Below, in pieces: positions 1 to 7,299 of a stretch of DNA of 48,852 bases. Under the pieces are notes generated by a model, which made no database searches, had not been told where the DNA came from, and was given only the letters and a program-made list of their open reading frames with translations. Every line of letters starts with the position of its first letter. Position 1 is the stretch's first letter. The DNA is from an uncultured Lachnospiraceae bacterium (lineage in GTDB: Bacteria; Bacillota; Clostridia; Lachnospirales; Lachnospiraceae): contig CADANR010000001.1 of assembly GCA_902789265.1 (NCBI GenBank), positions 1 through 48,852 on the forward strand. Reading direction: 5' to 3'. Made by a program: the position numbers and the translations under genes.

Positions 1-254
1 ATGAGAATTTCATCGAGCCACCTTGCTTTGTCTTCCAGTGTAAAATCCATTTCAAAAGGATAGGACAGTGCATGTCCCGGAGCATCCCAGACCAGCACGG
101 AATAATCCTCCTGAAAATAACGAATCTGTTTTAGAAACAGTCTGTGATCCGCAGTCAGCCCGGGCAAAAATACAAGTTCCGGTGCAGCTTTCTTCTTTTC
201 ATTCGTCCAGTAAACGATGGTTCCTTTGGATGTTTTATATTTTTTTCTTTTCAT
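1..254 (-). CDS. alpha/beta hydrolase, N-terminal part (cut by window edge)
   Basis: Reading the minus strand from the ATG at 254 gives an open frame to base 1, about 84 residues, that begins MKRKKYKTSKGTIVYW. It then shows FLPGLTADHRLF, which resembles the oxyanion-hole segment after strand 3 of alpha/beta hydrolases, and VWDAPGHALS, the usual D-x-P-G-H-G-x-S-like strand-4 segment. The catalytic triad lies beyond the window, so the substrate cannot be stated. It is divided from the acyltransferase-like gene upstream on the same strand by a terminator hairpin (271-301). Only a general esterase/lipase/peroxidase-fold hydrolase assignment is justified. Confidence 0.75.
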   Translation of the reverse strand, partial: MKRKKYKTSKGTIVYWTNEKKKAAPELVFLPGLTADHRLFLKQIRYFQEDYSVLVWDAPGHALSYPFEMDFTLEDKARWLDEIL

Positions 255-270
255 AACCGTCCCCCTCAAA

Positions 271-301
271 AACATCCGCTCATGGATGCATGGCGGATGT
301 T
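271..301 (-). terminator. intrinsic terminator downstream of the condensation-like gene
   Basis: The inverted repeat AACATCCGC (271-279) / GCGGATGTT (293-301) flanks a 13-nt loop. On the minus strand the hairpin runs into TTTTTGAGG. It lies 66 nt past the stop of the 367-1644 gene and 17 nt before the hydrolase start, so it probably separates the two transcripts. Confidence 0.75.
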
Positions 302-366
302 TCCTTGTTTTATCTCATTACACAATTGGTTAATACTTTTTTAATGGTAACCGTCACCCGATTCAA

Positions 367-1644
367 TCACTGCGGAAGTTTATGCTTCGGCTGGTTCTTC
401 GGGAACGGGCCCTCCATCTTAAACGGAATATCATGCTCGTTCAGTACGATTCCAAAGCTTTCTGTATATTTCGTCTCCTGAATCAGCTGCATAAAGCTGA
501 CAAAAATCTTATCCGCCATGGAAGTCACTTCCAATAACAGATGTCCCTCCACAATAATCACATAGGATTCCACATAATCGGCCACTTCGCCCCAGTCCAT
601 TCTGCCGGAATAGTTTGAAATGAATGTACCATGCTCCGCTTCTTTCCCTGTGAACGGATCGTTCTTTGCATTAAATGCGATTTTATTCTTCAAACCGGAA
701 ACCTGATCGATTCCCTCCCAGTGTGTAAACTTTTTCCGAAGCTCACAGCTTACAACGGAGAAATCCGTTTGCAGAATAATCTGGCTTCTAGTGAGTGTAC
801 CCAGAAATTCCGGATCGCCTTTTAAGTATTTTCTGTCATAATCAATATGCGCATGCGTCAGAAGATCGCAGTGCGAATTCGGCAACCCGATATCTGCTGC
901 AGGATTATGCGCAATTTCTCCGCCGATGTACTGATATTTTTCCGGCAGAACCCTGTCCAGCGCCTCCGCCATCACGGTAAGGAAAAATGCAGCAACGGAC
1001 GAATCGTTGTTCCGGATGAATTTCACAATGTCCTTTTGTTCAAAAGTAAAAATATAGTAATTAGGATCTCTTTTAAACGGATTATACATACCGTTTAAAT
1101 AATCCATTGTCATAATAACCGGTTTTTTGCTTTTATATTGATAAATCGGTTTTTCATCCGTAAGCATTTCCAAAGAAGGTTCTGTATCCTCTCCTTCTAA
1201 GAGTTCACTGTCCGGTTTCCGGATTGAAGGTGCGTTTGGAGTCACTCCGTATTTCTCAACCACATACTGGTATATGTTTGTCATCACCCAGGGCAGTGCG
1301 CCCCTTCCGCCGCACATGGAATGGCTGATATTGAAATAAATATCCTCTCCTTCACAATCAACAAACAGTAAGTGTTTATTTACCTCTTCCGTACAAAGAT
1401 TGGGAAGCTTATCGTTTGTTTTCATTACAACAATTTCCCTGGAATTCGGAATTAAATCATATCCTCCGTCCTCCCCTAATACCACTTCCTTTTGGAAATA
1501 CGGATAACGTTTTATGGCAACATTCACCGCATGCCGCAAAACATCTATATCCACCGGTTCCTTCATTTTTACCCTGGTTCTTATCGAGTAAGCAAAAATC
1601 TTTTCGTTGGAATAGAATCTGTAAGTATCCACACTATATTTCAT
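367..1644 (-). CDS. condensation-domain / acyltransferase-like protein
   Basis: This 425-residue protein has the layout of the chloramphenicol-acetyltransferase-like superfamily that includes stand-alone condensation domains and alcohol O-acetyltransferases. An N-terminal half (DVLRHAVNVAIKRYPYF around 34-50) leads to the active-site region YFNISHSMCGGRG, with the presumed catalytic His at residue 108, followed by a second half with a typical bridging region. The usual motif is HxxxDG; here residue 112 is Gly in place of Asp. The start has a strong AAGGAG site. Size fits a stand-alone enzyme (about 420-450 residues) without carrier or adenylation domains. It follows the ABC exporter genes by 155 bp on the same strand and could be co-transcribed. 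Acyl donor and acceptor are unknown. Confidence 0.6.
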   Translation of the reverse strand: MKYSVDTYRFYSNEKIFAYSIRTRVKMKEPVDIDVLRHAVNVAIKRYPYFQKEVVLGEDGGYDLIPNSREIVVMKTNDKLPNLCTEEVNKHLLFVDCEGEDIYFNISHSMCGGRGALPWVMTNIYQYVVEKYGVTPNAPSIRKPDSELLEGEDTEPSLEMLTDEKPIYQYKSKKPVIMTMDYLNGMYNPFKRDPNYYIFTFEQKDIVKFIRNNDSSVAAFFLTVMAEALDRVLPEKYQYIGGEIAHNPAADIGLPNSHCDLLTHAHIDYDRKYLKGDPEFLGTLTRSQIILQTDFSVVSCELRKKFTHWEGIDQVSGLKNKIAFNAKNDPFTGKEAEHGTFISNYSGRMDWGEVADYVESYVIIVEGHLLLEVTSMADKIFVSFMQLIQETKYTESFGIVLNEHDIPFKMEGPFPKNQPKHKLPQ

Positions 1645-1668
1645 AATTCTTCTCCTTTTTCCTATGTA

Positions 1669-1779
1669 TTACTTAACAAATATACTTGTATCTCCTTCTA
1701 CTTTCTTTTCCATAACATCGGCGCAAAGATAGTCACCGTGTCCTGTGTCGATCTTAATATAATCATTGGCTCTTTTATT
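1669..1779 (-). pseudogene. possible remnant of a small coding region
   Basis: Between the permease stop and the acyltransferase start, one minus frame is open for 36 codons from the TAG at 1780-1782 to the TAA at 1669-1671. It reads NKRANDYIKIDTGHGDYLCA, then continues with a charged stretch ending SIFVK. The composition looks protein-like, but the frame has no ATG, GTG or TTG near its beginning. It may be the tail of a decayed gene or chance. I do not recognise a family. Confidence 0.2.
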
Positions 1780-1798
1780 CTACTCAGTATTTTACTCT

Positions 1799-4123
1799 TT
1801 ATTCCACTCCTTTTAACGCGTCCACCATATCAATCCTGTTTACTTTCGATGTAACATACAGATTTACAAGTACGGAAACCAGAATGGCTCCCACAACCGC
1901 GCCGAGGTAAGGGATGGCGGATAAACGAATCACCATGTCTCCGTCCTCGAGTGTAAATCCGTCTACAAGGATTTTCAGCGCTGCCAACCCTGCCGGAATT
2001 CCGAGAATTGCACCGATTCCGGTAATCGTCAGATTTTGCTGCATCAGAATCATTCGAATCTTCACAGACTGGAATCCCAATACCTTCATGGTGGCAATTT
2101 CGCGAATCTTCTCCGCATAGGAAAGAACGCCGAGATTATACAATACCACGACTCCCATGATGATTGCCATCACGATCAGAATACCCGTAATCGCATATCC
2201 GGTCGAGTGAGAAGCAATCAGGATATCCTTCAGACTCTGCCTGTCGTTTACGGCCACAATTTCCGGTCTTGACTGAAGTTCTTTCGGCACACTCATCATG
2301 GTGTAAACAATGCTGGGGCGAAATTCTCCCCTGACTTCTTCGAACGCGGCACGGCTTAAAAGGATTCCCTGATCCGTTGCCTGTCTGATAAATCCCGAAA
2401 CCCTGGCTGTATATATTTCCCTGTCTCCCGGAATTCTCCAGGAAATCTCGTCACCAATCTGAAGGTTTAAGTTTTCCGCCGTTTTTGTGGTAACCAAAAC
2501 TCCGCTTCTTGGAATCTCCATGTAAGATAACTTTTCATCCATGATGCGATACAGATTTCCCTCATCCACAACCATTAGGAAACGGATATACTCCTGATCT
2601 TTAGTATATAAGGTTACGTTATCAAACTGAACCATCTGTCCGTGATACTCTTTGGCATAATCACTGACCGTTCCGTATCCGACACTGTCTTCGAAGGTAA
2701 TCTTGCTGTTTGCCAGAATCAGGTCATCATACATCCAGTCCACCTGTTCTTCCATGCACTCATAGAATCCCACCGCTGCGAAGATTAACATCGAACAAAC
2801 CATAACACCGAATACGGAAAGAAGTGTCCTTAGCTTATTCTTTCTGACATCCCTGATATTCCATCTCGTTCCGAAAGCAAGCATTTTCCAGATCGGTGTC
2901 TTTTCGAAAAATCCACTTCCCACACCTTTTGGCGCTTCCGGTCTTAAAATATCGGACGCATTTTCCTTAAGTAACCGCCTTGTACAGTAAAATGTAATCA
3001 AAACACACAATCCGACGGCAATCAAAGCCATATATACGCTCGTAAACGAAAGCTGGATACGCATATAAGGATTCTGGTAATAATACAGTGTCAAATCGGT
3101 TAAATACGAACCGAGTAAGTAATCTCCCAGGAAAACTCCGAGGAGTGCAGCCAACGCGGAAATCACAAACGAATACGAAAGATAATGCAGGGTAATGGTT
3201 TTTCTGGAAAACCCGAGAGCCTTTAGGGTTCCAATCTGCGTTCTTTGTTTCGAGGTCAGTCTGGTCATGGTACTGACAATTCCGAGACAGGCCACTGCAA
3301 GAAAAATCGTCGGAAATACGGTTGCAAGAACGTCGCTGGAATTCAGTGCTCCCACGTAAAGATGATACAGTTCATCTTCCGTTTTGGTCTTAACCACAAC
3401 ATTCCGGTTATCGATTTTCTCCGCCACTTCATCCCGCATGATTTCCATGGTACGGATATCCGCATCGGTCAGACTTTCACTCTGTCCTTTTACATCGGTA
3501 AGATCCACGATTATCTGATCGAAATATACTTCTCCGGGGGCCTGGGAAATATCCATAATCAAGAAGGCATGCTCCCCGTAAACCGGCTCCGGATAGGTAT
3601 CGTTCGGTACATAGTAAAGATATTCCGGGCAGTACCCGATGCCCCTTACCGTTTCCTTGAAATTCACATTTTCCGTTTGTATGTTAATGACATCGCCGAC
3701 GTGGATTCCAAGCGGTTTGGCAAACTGCTCTTCCACCCAGACTCCCTCCGCACCCGGAATGAATTCCTCGCCCTCGGAAATCAGCATCGAACTGACATCG
3801 TTTTTGTCGATATAACTGATCACGGCAAGATAATCGGTTCCGTTTGGATTCACCTTTCCGGCACCATGACGGATTCCGTTTACGCTTTTTACCCCTTCCG
3901 TGTTCTCAAGCATCGAAATCACGGAGGCATTGAAAACGTCTCCCTGAATATCCAGATCCTTAAAATTCGTATCGGCAAAATACTCGTCAATCGAATATCT
4001 CTCACCGGTTGAATCCCCGTCAAAACCGCCTACGACGAAGAGTGCAAAAAACGTCATCACGAAAATTGCAAGGAACTGAACCGCATTCTGTTTTAAATCT
4101 CTTAAAACTTTACGAAACAGCAT
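1799..4123 (-). CDS. ABC transporter permease, FtsX/MacB type
   Basis: A 774-residue membrane protein with duplicated FtsX-type permease halves. The first membrane segment is at about 15-35 (VQFLAIFVMTFFALFVVGG), followed by a large extracellular domain to about 260. A triple-helix membrane block follows (about 265-390), with the coupling-helix-like stretch KQRTQIGTLKALGFSRKTI. A second N-terminal helix (about 435-460), another extracellular domain and a final triple block with KIREIATMKVLGFQ complete it. The last gene of the riboswitch-led operon, it starts 13 nt after the adaptor stop behind GGAGAG. With the adaptor and ATPase it forms a MacAB-like export system adapted to a monoderm envelope. 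The exported substrate cannot be read from sequence. Confidence 0.88.
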   Translation of the reverse strand: MLFRKVLRDLKQNAVQFLAIFVMTFFALFVVGGFDGDSTGERYSIDEYFADTNFKDLDIQGDVFNASVISMLENTEGVKSVNGIRHGAGKVNPNGTDYLAVISYIDKNDVSSMLISEGEEFIPGAEGVWVEEQFAKPLGIHVGDVINIQTENVNFKETVRGIGYCPEYLYYVPNDTYPEPVYGEHAFLIMDISQAPGEVYFDQIIVDLTDVKGQSESLTDADIRTMEIMRDEVAEKIDNRNVVVKTKTEDELYHLYVGALNSSDVLATVFPTIFLAVACLGIVSTMTRLTSKQRTQIGTLKALGFSRKTITLHYLSYSFVISALAALLGVFLGDYLLGSYLTDLTLYYYQNPYMRIQLSFTSVYMALIAVGLCVLITFYCTRRLLKENASDILRPEAPKGVGSGFFEKTPIWKMLAFGTRWNIRDVRKNKLRTLLSVFGVMVCSMLIFAAVGFYECMEEQVDWMYDDLILANSKITFEDSVGYGTVSDYAKEYHGQMVQFDNVTLYTKDQEYIRFLMVVDEGNLYRIMDEKLSYMEIPRSGVLVTTKTAENLNLQIGDEISWRIPGDREIYTARVSGFIRQATDQGILLSRAAFEEVRGEFRPSIVYTMMSVPKELQSRPEIVAVNDRQSLKDILIASHSTGYAITGILIVMAIIMGVVVLYNLGVLSYAEKIREIATMKVLGFQSVKIRMILMQQNLTITGIGAILGIPAGLAALKILVDGFTLEDGDMVIRLSAIPYLGAVVGAILVSVLVNLYVTSKVNRIDMVDALKGVE

Positions 4124-4135
4124 ATTCTCTCCGGT

Positions 4136-5602
4136 TTATCTGGCGCTCTTGCGAGTTCCGATTTCGTCCTCCGTAATCGGGGAAGTAATGACTTCTTCTC
4201 CCTCATTAAGACCGGACAGGATTTCGGCTTTGCCGTTTCCCTTCAGTCCGACTTTTATATTCTTTCGTTCCACCTGACCGTTATTTAACACATAGACATA
4301 ATCGCCTTCATCATCCGTATAGACACCTTTGCTATCAACAACCAGTGCACCGTCTTTGGCACCTGTCTGAATCGAAACCTCCGCCTCCAGTCCGATGATG
4401 GGTTTAAACTCTTTGTCACTGAAAACAACCGTAACCTTTACCTTGGGCTTGCCGGATGCATCGGGTTCCGCTACTGCGGCAATGCTTTCCACAACGCCTT
4501 CGTAGGTCTCTCCCGCATATGCTATCGTTGCTTTCTGGCCTTCTTCAATAAGACCGATATCATATTTCGAAATCATCACCGTTGCCTTGTAACCGCGGTC
4601 CGGCTGAATCACGAATAAAGCTTCCCCTGCTTCGACCGTTGCACCGGCATCCACAAGGCGCTCGATGATCGTTCCGCCGACTTCCGTCGGAACACCGCGC
4701 TTTGCAATCTCCAAGTTTCTCTGCGCACGCATTTCTTCAATTTCAGCCATCAGTACGGAATCCTCATACTGATCGATTGCCGCCTGCGGCAGAACAGCCT
4801 GCTTCGCTGCCAGAAACTGTTCGAAATTCTGAGACCAGTAATGATCCACAAAATCCATTTCTCTTACTATGGCAAGATAGAGTTTGTACTCATCCGCGGT
4901 AAGCGCGCTTACTTTAAATCCTGCCACAACGCCACGGTTCTCTTTGATCTTCTTTTCTAAATCATCCACCTCTGCTTTTGCCTTTTTCACTGCTTCTTCA
5001 TCTGTCGGATCCAGCGCTTCGAGGCGTGCCTGTGCTATCTGCAGCTGAGTGGTAAGCGAGGTCAGGTTGGCATCCAGACTCTGTAAGGAATACGCAATAT
5101 CCCGGTTGTTGTTTTCCTGTTTTACCATAAGCTGATCCCTGCTGTCCGCAAGATACTTATAGGCATTCTTGTTAGCTTCCTCTTCCGCTTTGGCGGTGTT
5201 CATCATCTGCTTGTATTCGTTGTTTTTATTCACCGCCGCATCAAATGCGTCCTGTGCATATTTCTTGTTCAGTTCCGCGCCTTTTACGCTTTCTTCGAAG
5301 GACTGAAGCTCGAATTTGACAAGAATTGCATCGGAAGAGACATACTGACTCTTCATCCCTTCCACTTTGGAAATTTTACCGGATACAGGCGAGTAAACGG
5401 TTATGGGATCGTCCGCAGCTATATTACCGACCTCGCTGACATTCTGGCTTATGCTGCCTTTTGTGACCTTTGCCACTTCAACCGATTTGGGAAAAAGGAA
5501 CAGCACGCATGCCACTATGGCGGCAATCAGTACAAGAGCTCCGATTATGATTCCCACAATCAGCCCTTTCTTCTTTTTCTTTCCAGCATTCTCAATCTTC
5601 AT
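4136..5602 (-). CDS. membrane-fusion (HlyD/MacA-like) adaptor of the ABC exporter
   Basis: A protein of about 488 residues with one N-terminal membrane anchor (KGLIVGIIIGALVLIAAIV), then a lipoyl/barrel-sandwich half (VYSPVSGKISKVEG). A long alpha-helical hairpin follows, rich in Lys/Glu/Ala (about 100-290), then the returning lipoyl half (GGTIIERLVDAGATVEAGEA), a beta-barrel and a membrane-proximal domain (VYVLNNGQVERKNIKVGLKG). This is the order expected for RND/ABC membrane-fusion proteins. I chose the start at 5602 (MKIENAGKKK) because AAGGAGACGGAGAG precedes it; the in-frame ATG at 5638 overlaps the ATPase gene and has a poorer site. The extracellular helical hairpin suggests contact with the permease ectodomains. 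Confidence 0.87.
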   Translation of the reverse strand: MKIENAGKKKKKGLIVGIIIGALVLIAAIVACVLFLFPKSVEVAKVTKGSISQNVSEVGNIAADDPITVYSPVSGKISKVEGMKSQYVSSDAILVKFELQSFEESVKGAELNKKYAQDAFDAAVNKNNEYKQMMNTAKAEEEANKNAYKYLADSRDQLMVKQENNNRDIAYSLQSLDANLTSLTTQLQIAQARLEALDPTDEEAVKKAKAEVDDLEKKIKENRGVVAGFKVSALTADEYKLYLAIVREMDFVDHYWSQNFEQFLAAKQAVLPQAAIDQYEDSVLMAEIEEMRAQRNLEIAKRGVPTEVGGTIIERLVDAGATVEAGEALFVIQPDRGYKATVMISKYDIGLIEEGQKATIAYAGETYEGVVESIAAVAEPDASGKPKVKVTVVFSDKEFKPIIGLEAEVSIQTGAKDGALVVDSKGVYTDDEGDYVYVLNNGQVERKNIKVGLKGNGKAEILSGLNEGEEVITSPITEDEIGTRKSAR

Positions 5603-5615
5603 TCTCTCCGTCTCC

Positions 5616-6320
5616 TTACCAGTTAATTTCATCCGCATCCTTCGGGTGCTCGTTCATAAAGATATCTTCAACGGTTCCGTTTTTTACATAAATCACTTTA
5701 TCCGCTATATCTGCAAACAATGCATTATGAGTAACCATAACCACCGTCCTTCCGTCATCCCTGCTCTGGGACTGCAGAAGCTTCAGAATTTCCTTACCGG
5801 TGTTGGTATCCAGTGCCCCGGTGGGCTCGTCGCAAAGTAAAAGTCTCGGCCTTTTGGCAATGGCTCTTGCAATGGAAACTCTCTGTTGCTGTCCTCCCGA
5901 CATCTGAGAGGGAAAATTATTGAGTCTGTCCCCCAGTCCCACACGCTCCAGTGCCTCTTTCGGATCCATAATATCGATACCGAGTTCACTCATTAAGGAA
6001 ACATTCTCTACAGCAGTTAGTGTCGGAATCAGATTATAAAACTGAAAGATGATGCCAACATCCACCGCGCGAAAATCGCCGAGTTCCTTATCATTCAGCG
6101 CGGTCACTTCTTTTTCTCCGAATATAATCCTTCCGGATGTTGCCGCATCCAGTCCGCCCAGCATATTTAAAAGGGTACTCTTACCCGCTCCGGAGGGGCC
6201 AAGAATAACAACCATTTCCCCCTCGTCAATGGTCAGATTCACATCATGCAGTGCTTCGTATATGATGTCACCGGTATGATAGATTTTACCCACATTTTCA
6301 AATGTGATCAGTGTTCCCAT
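5616..6320 (-). CDS. ABC transporter ATP-binding protein, LolD/MacB type
   Basis: A 234-residue ATPase. Walker A is GPSGAGKST (about 41-49), the Q-loop is FQFYNLIP, the signature is MSGGQQQRVSIARA, Walker B is LLLCDEPTGALD, and the switch His lies in MVTHN. The sequence from the signature through EPTGALD is typical of the LolD/MacB/FtsE export class. Its ATG overlaps the TAA of the HTH gene by one base (TAATG), so the two are translationally coupled. It powers the permease at 1799-4123. Confidence 0.93.
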   Translation of the reverse strand: MGTLITFENVGKIYHTGDIIYEALHDVNLTIDEGEMVVILGPSGAGKSTLLNMLGGLDAATSGRIIFGEKEVTALNDKELGDFRAVDVGIIFQFYNLIPTLTAVENVSLMSELGIDIMDPKEALERVGLGDRLNNFPSQMSGGQQQRVSIARAIAKRPRLLLCDEPTGALDTNTGKEILKLLQSQSRDDGRTVVMVTHNALFADIADKVIYVKNGTVEDIFMNEHPKDADEINW

Positions 6321-6535
6321 TACATTTCTCCTTGCGTCCGTTTCCGGAAATTCTTATATTTTCCCGTAGTAATACGTCTGTCCTTCGGTTGTTCGGCATC
6401 CGCGGGAATTGCCCAGCTTTTTCCGAATTTTACCGCTCCCTTTATCCGGCCGCTTCCACACATTTCCTGAATCGTGCGTACTTTCAGATTCCATTTTTCT
6501 CCGGCTTCTTTTACGGTAATATAGTTCTCAATCAT
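6320..6535 (-). CDS. small helix-turn-helix (excisionase/MerR-like) protein
   Basis: About 71 residues from MIENYITVKEAGEKW. The segment TVKEAGEKWNLKVRTIQEMC is a winged-helix HTH of the excisionase/MerR-like class, followed by GRIKGAVKFGKSWAIPADA, which forms the wing. Such small proteins are common in Clostridia and their DNA targets are usually unknown. I place the start at 6535 because AGGAGAGAGT lies just before it; the ORF extends nine codons further upstream without a ribosome site. It is the first gene after the riboswitch terminator and may be a local regulator of the exporter operon. Confidence 0.8.
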   Translation of the reverse strand: MIENYITVKEAGEKWNLKVRTIQEMCGSGRIKGAVKFGKSWAIPADAEQPKDRRITTGKYKNFRKRTQGEM

Positions 6536-6600
6536 ACTCTCTCCTCTTGATGACCTGAGCAAAGATTTTTATTTCAAAGGGACTTCGAAAAAAGTCCCGA

Positions 6601-6638
6601 TAAAATAAAAAAAGCATCGGCTATTCCCGGCGATGCTT
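6601..6638 (-). terminator. riboswitch-associated intrinsic terminator
   Basis: On the minus strand, AAGCATCG (6638-6631) pairs with CGATGCTT (6619-6612). The hairpin is followed directly by TTTTTTATTTTA. It lies just after the c-di-GMP aptamer and about 65 nt before the first start codon. This is the standard position for an expression platform that decides between early stop and read-through into the exporter operon. Confidence 0.88.
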
Positions 6639-6640
6639 AC

Positions 6641-6735
6641 TTTTATTTGCAACTGGCTACCATGCTCTTAAATGAGGTTAGGTCCTAAAGCTTTGCGTCG
6701 TAATCTTTCGATTATTTTGCCAAGAATATTATAAA
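6641..6735 (-). promoter_or_regulatory. cyclic-di-GMP-I (GEMM-I) riboswitch aptamer
   Basis: The minus strand contains, in the right order and spacing, the conserved GEMM-I pieces. These are GGCAAA (6721-6716), a short stem capped by the GNRA loop in TCGAAAGA (CGAAAG at 6710-6705), GACGCAAAGC (6699-6690), the tetraloop-receptor region GGACCTAA (6685-6678), and GGTAGCC with GTTGC (6661-6649). Lined up with the Vibrio Vc2 aptamer, the guanine-recognising position 20 is G (complement of 6721) and position 47 is A. That favours c-di-GMP over cyclic AMP-GMP. A terminator follows, so control is by premature termination. Whether ligand turns the operon on or off needs folding analysis. Confidence 0.88.
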
Positions 6736-6739
6736 AAAT

Positions 6740-6768
6740 ATTATATGCGCGATGACGCGGATTGTCAA
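6740..6768 (-). promoter_or_regulatory. consensus sigma-A promoter of the riboswitch/ABC operon
   Basis: On the minus strand a perfect TTGACA (6768-6763) is followed after exactly 17 bases by a perfect TATAAT (6745-6740). The predicted start, about 6733, places the c-di-GMP aptamer at the very 5' end of the RNA. The spacer contains a small dyad, CGCG-atga-CGCG, which might bind a protein. Such a strong promoter suggests that control is mostly by the downstream riboswitch. Confidence 0.85.
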
Positions 6769-6828
6769 TTAATTGCCTGAATCTTTTCATTTACCGGACT
6801 TTTGCATCCAAAATGCGGTCAAAAAGGG

Positions 6829-6869
6829 TAAAAAAATCCCGCAAACCCTTGTCACAAGCAGCTTGCGGG
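6829..6869 (-). terminator. intrinsic terminator in the left repeat
   Basis: The minus strand forms CCCGCAA ... TTGCGGG with an inner stem CTTG-tga-CAAG, followed by ATTTTTTTA. The corresponding hairpin after guaA has CTTA-tga-TAAG, so the two copies differ by a base pair that changed on both sides. Pairing was therefore kept. It now terminates nothing obvious except transcription entering from the island, and it sits just before the riboswitch operon promoter. Confidence 0.8.
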
Positions 6870-6879
6870 AAAGTGTTTT

Positions 6880-6905
6880 TTATTCGTATTCTACAGTTGC
6901 CGGGG
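6880..6905 (-). pseudogene. guaA 3'-end fragment
   Basis: The minus frame reads SPATVEYE followed by TAA; ATVEYE-stop is identical to the last residues of the intact GuaA at 40448. Upstream of this point the reading frame is unrelated, so only about eight codons survive. It forms part of the left direct repeat. Confidence 0.85.
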
Positions 6906-7115
6906 AAAAATAGTGATAGATCATGAATTTTCCCCATTAAGAAACGTAAAAAGCCTATTTGAAATGATTATAACATAAAAAGGCATAAAAAAGCGGATTT
7001 CTTCCAAAGTCCTTCCCCGGGTCCTTCCCCGGGCCTTGTAAATATGCCGGCACAGGATAAACCGGTCATGTTATTTTGCACAATAAAATTCCGTATTTTT
7101 AGATAGAAATTGAAT
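6906..7115. other. non-coding stretch at the island edge
   Basis: No convincing gene is seen between the left repeat and the GGDEF promoter. It contains an inverted repeat, GGGGAAAA (6902-6909) / TTTTCCCC (6928-6935), that straddles the repeat boundary, with TGATagATCA in the middle. A short tandem duplication (GTCCTTCCCCGG twice) lies around 7009-7034. A minus ORF of 88 codons here runs across the GGDEF promoter, lacks a ribosome site and resembles no family, so it is not called. Confidence 0.5.
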
Positions 7116-7143
7116 TGTAAGCGCTTACATTCAGTGGTATACT
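7115..7143 (+). promoter_or_regulatory. promoter of the GGDEF gene overlapped by a cre/LacI-type operator
   Basis: A -35 box TTGTAA (7115-7120) and a -10 box TATACT (7138-7143) are 17 bp apart. The perfect palindrome TGTAAGCGCTTACA (7116-7129) covers the -35 box and the first half of the spacer. It fits the CcpA cre consensus and general LacI-family operators, both with a central CG. A bound repressor would block polymerase here. The gene starts about 130-160 bases further on. Confidence 0.72.
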
Positions 7144-7299
7144 TTGAAAAGTACAGAAAAAATGGTTCATCTTCATTATTTTCTGCAACCGTTATTTGTG
7201 ATATAGTAAAAAAAATACGGACCGATTCTTTCACTTTGTCCCGTATTCGACACCGGCAAACTAACCTTTTTATTGGGATTAATTATTGGGATTACAAAT

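Larger units (their letters stand above)
6801..6905. repeat. left direct repeat: orphan guaA 3' end plus terminator (attR-like)
   Basis: This stretch is a second copy of the sequence at 40370-40473, in the same orientation. Over 6809-6905 I count six mismatches and one single-base gap in 97 bp. The outer eight bases hold three more mismatches. The 26 bases at 6880-6905 match the end of guaA exactly, while the rest is the guaA terminator (hairpin 6838-6869). The whole pectin block lies between the two copies. This arrangement is what an element inserted at the guaA 3' end leaves behind, but no integrase gene is seen. Confidence 0.9.

Noticed and set aside
3245..4012. Long plus-strand ORF of 255 codons opposite the permease
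   Set aside because: Shadow of the real minus-strand gene; composition rich in His/Ile/Arg and no motifs.
4899..4912. Perfect palindrome GTAAGCGCGCTTAC resembling the operators
   Set aside because: It lies inside the adaptor coding sequence, has two extra central bases compared with the 14-bp sites, and is near no promoter.
6641..6735. Cyclic AMP-GMP variant (GEMM-Ib) of the riboswitch
   Set aside because: The position matching Vc2 G20 is G, whereas the cGAMP-binding subgroup has A there.
6968..7234. 88-codon minus-strand ORF between the left repeat and the GGDEF gene
   Set aside because: Crosses the GGDEF promoter and operator, contains a tandem GEGPGEG from duplicated DNA, no ribosome site.
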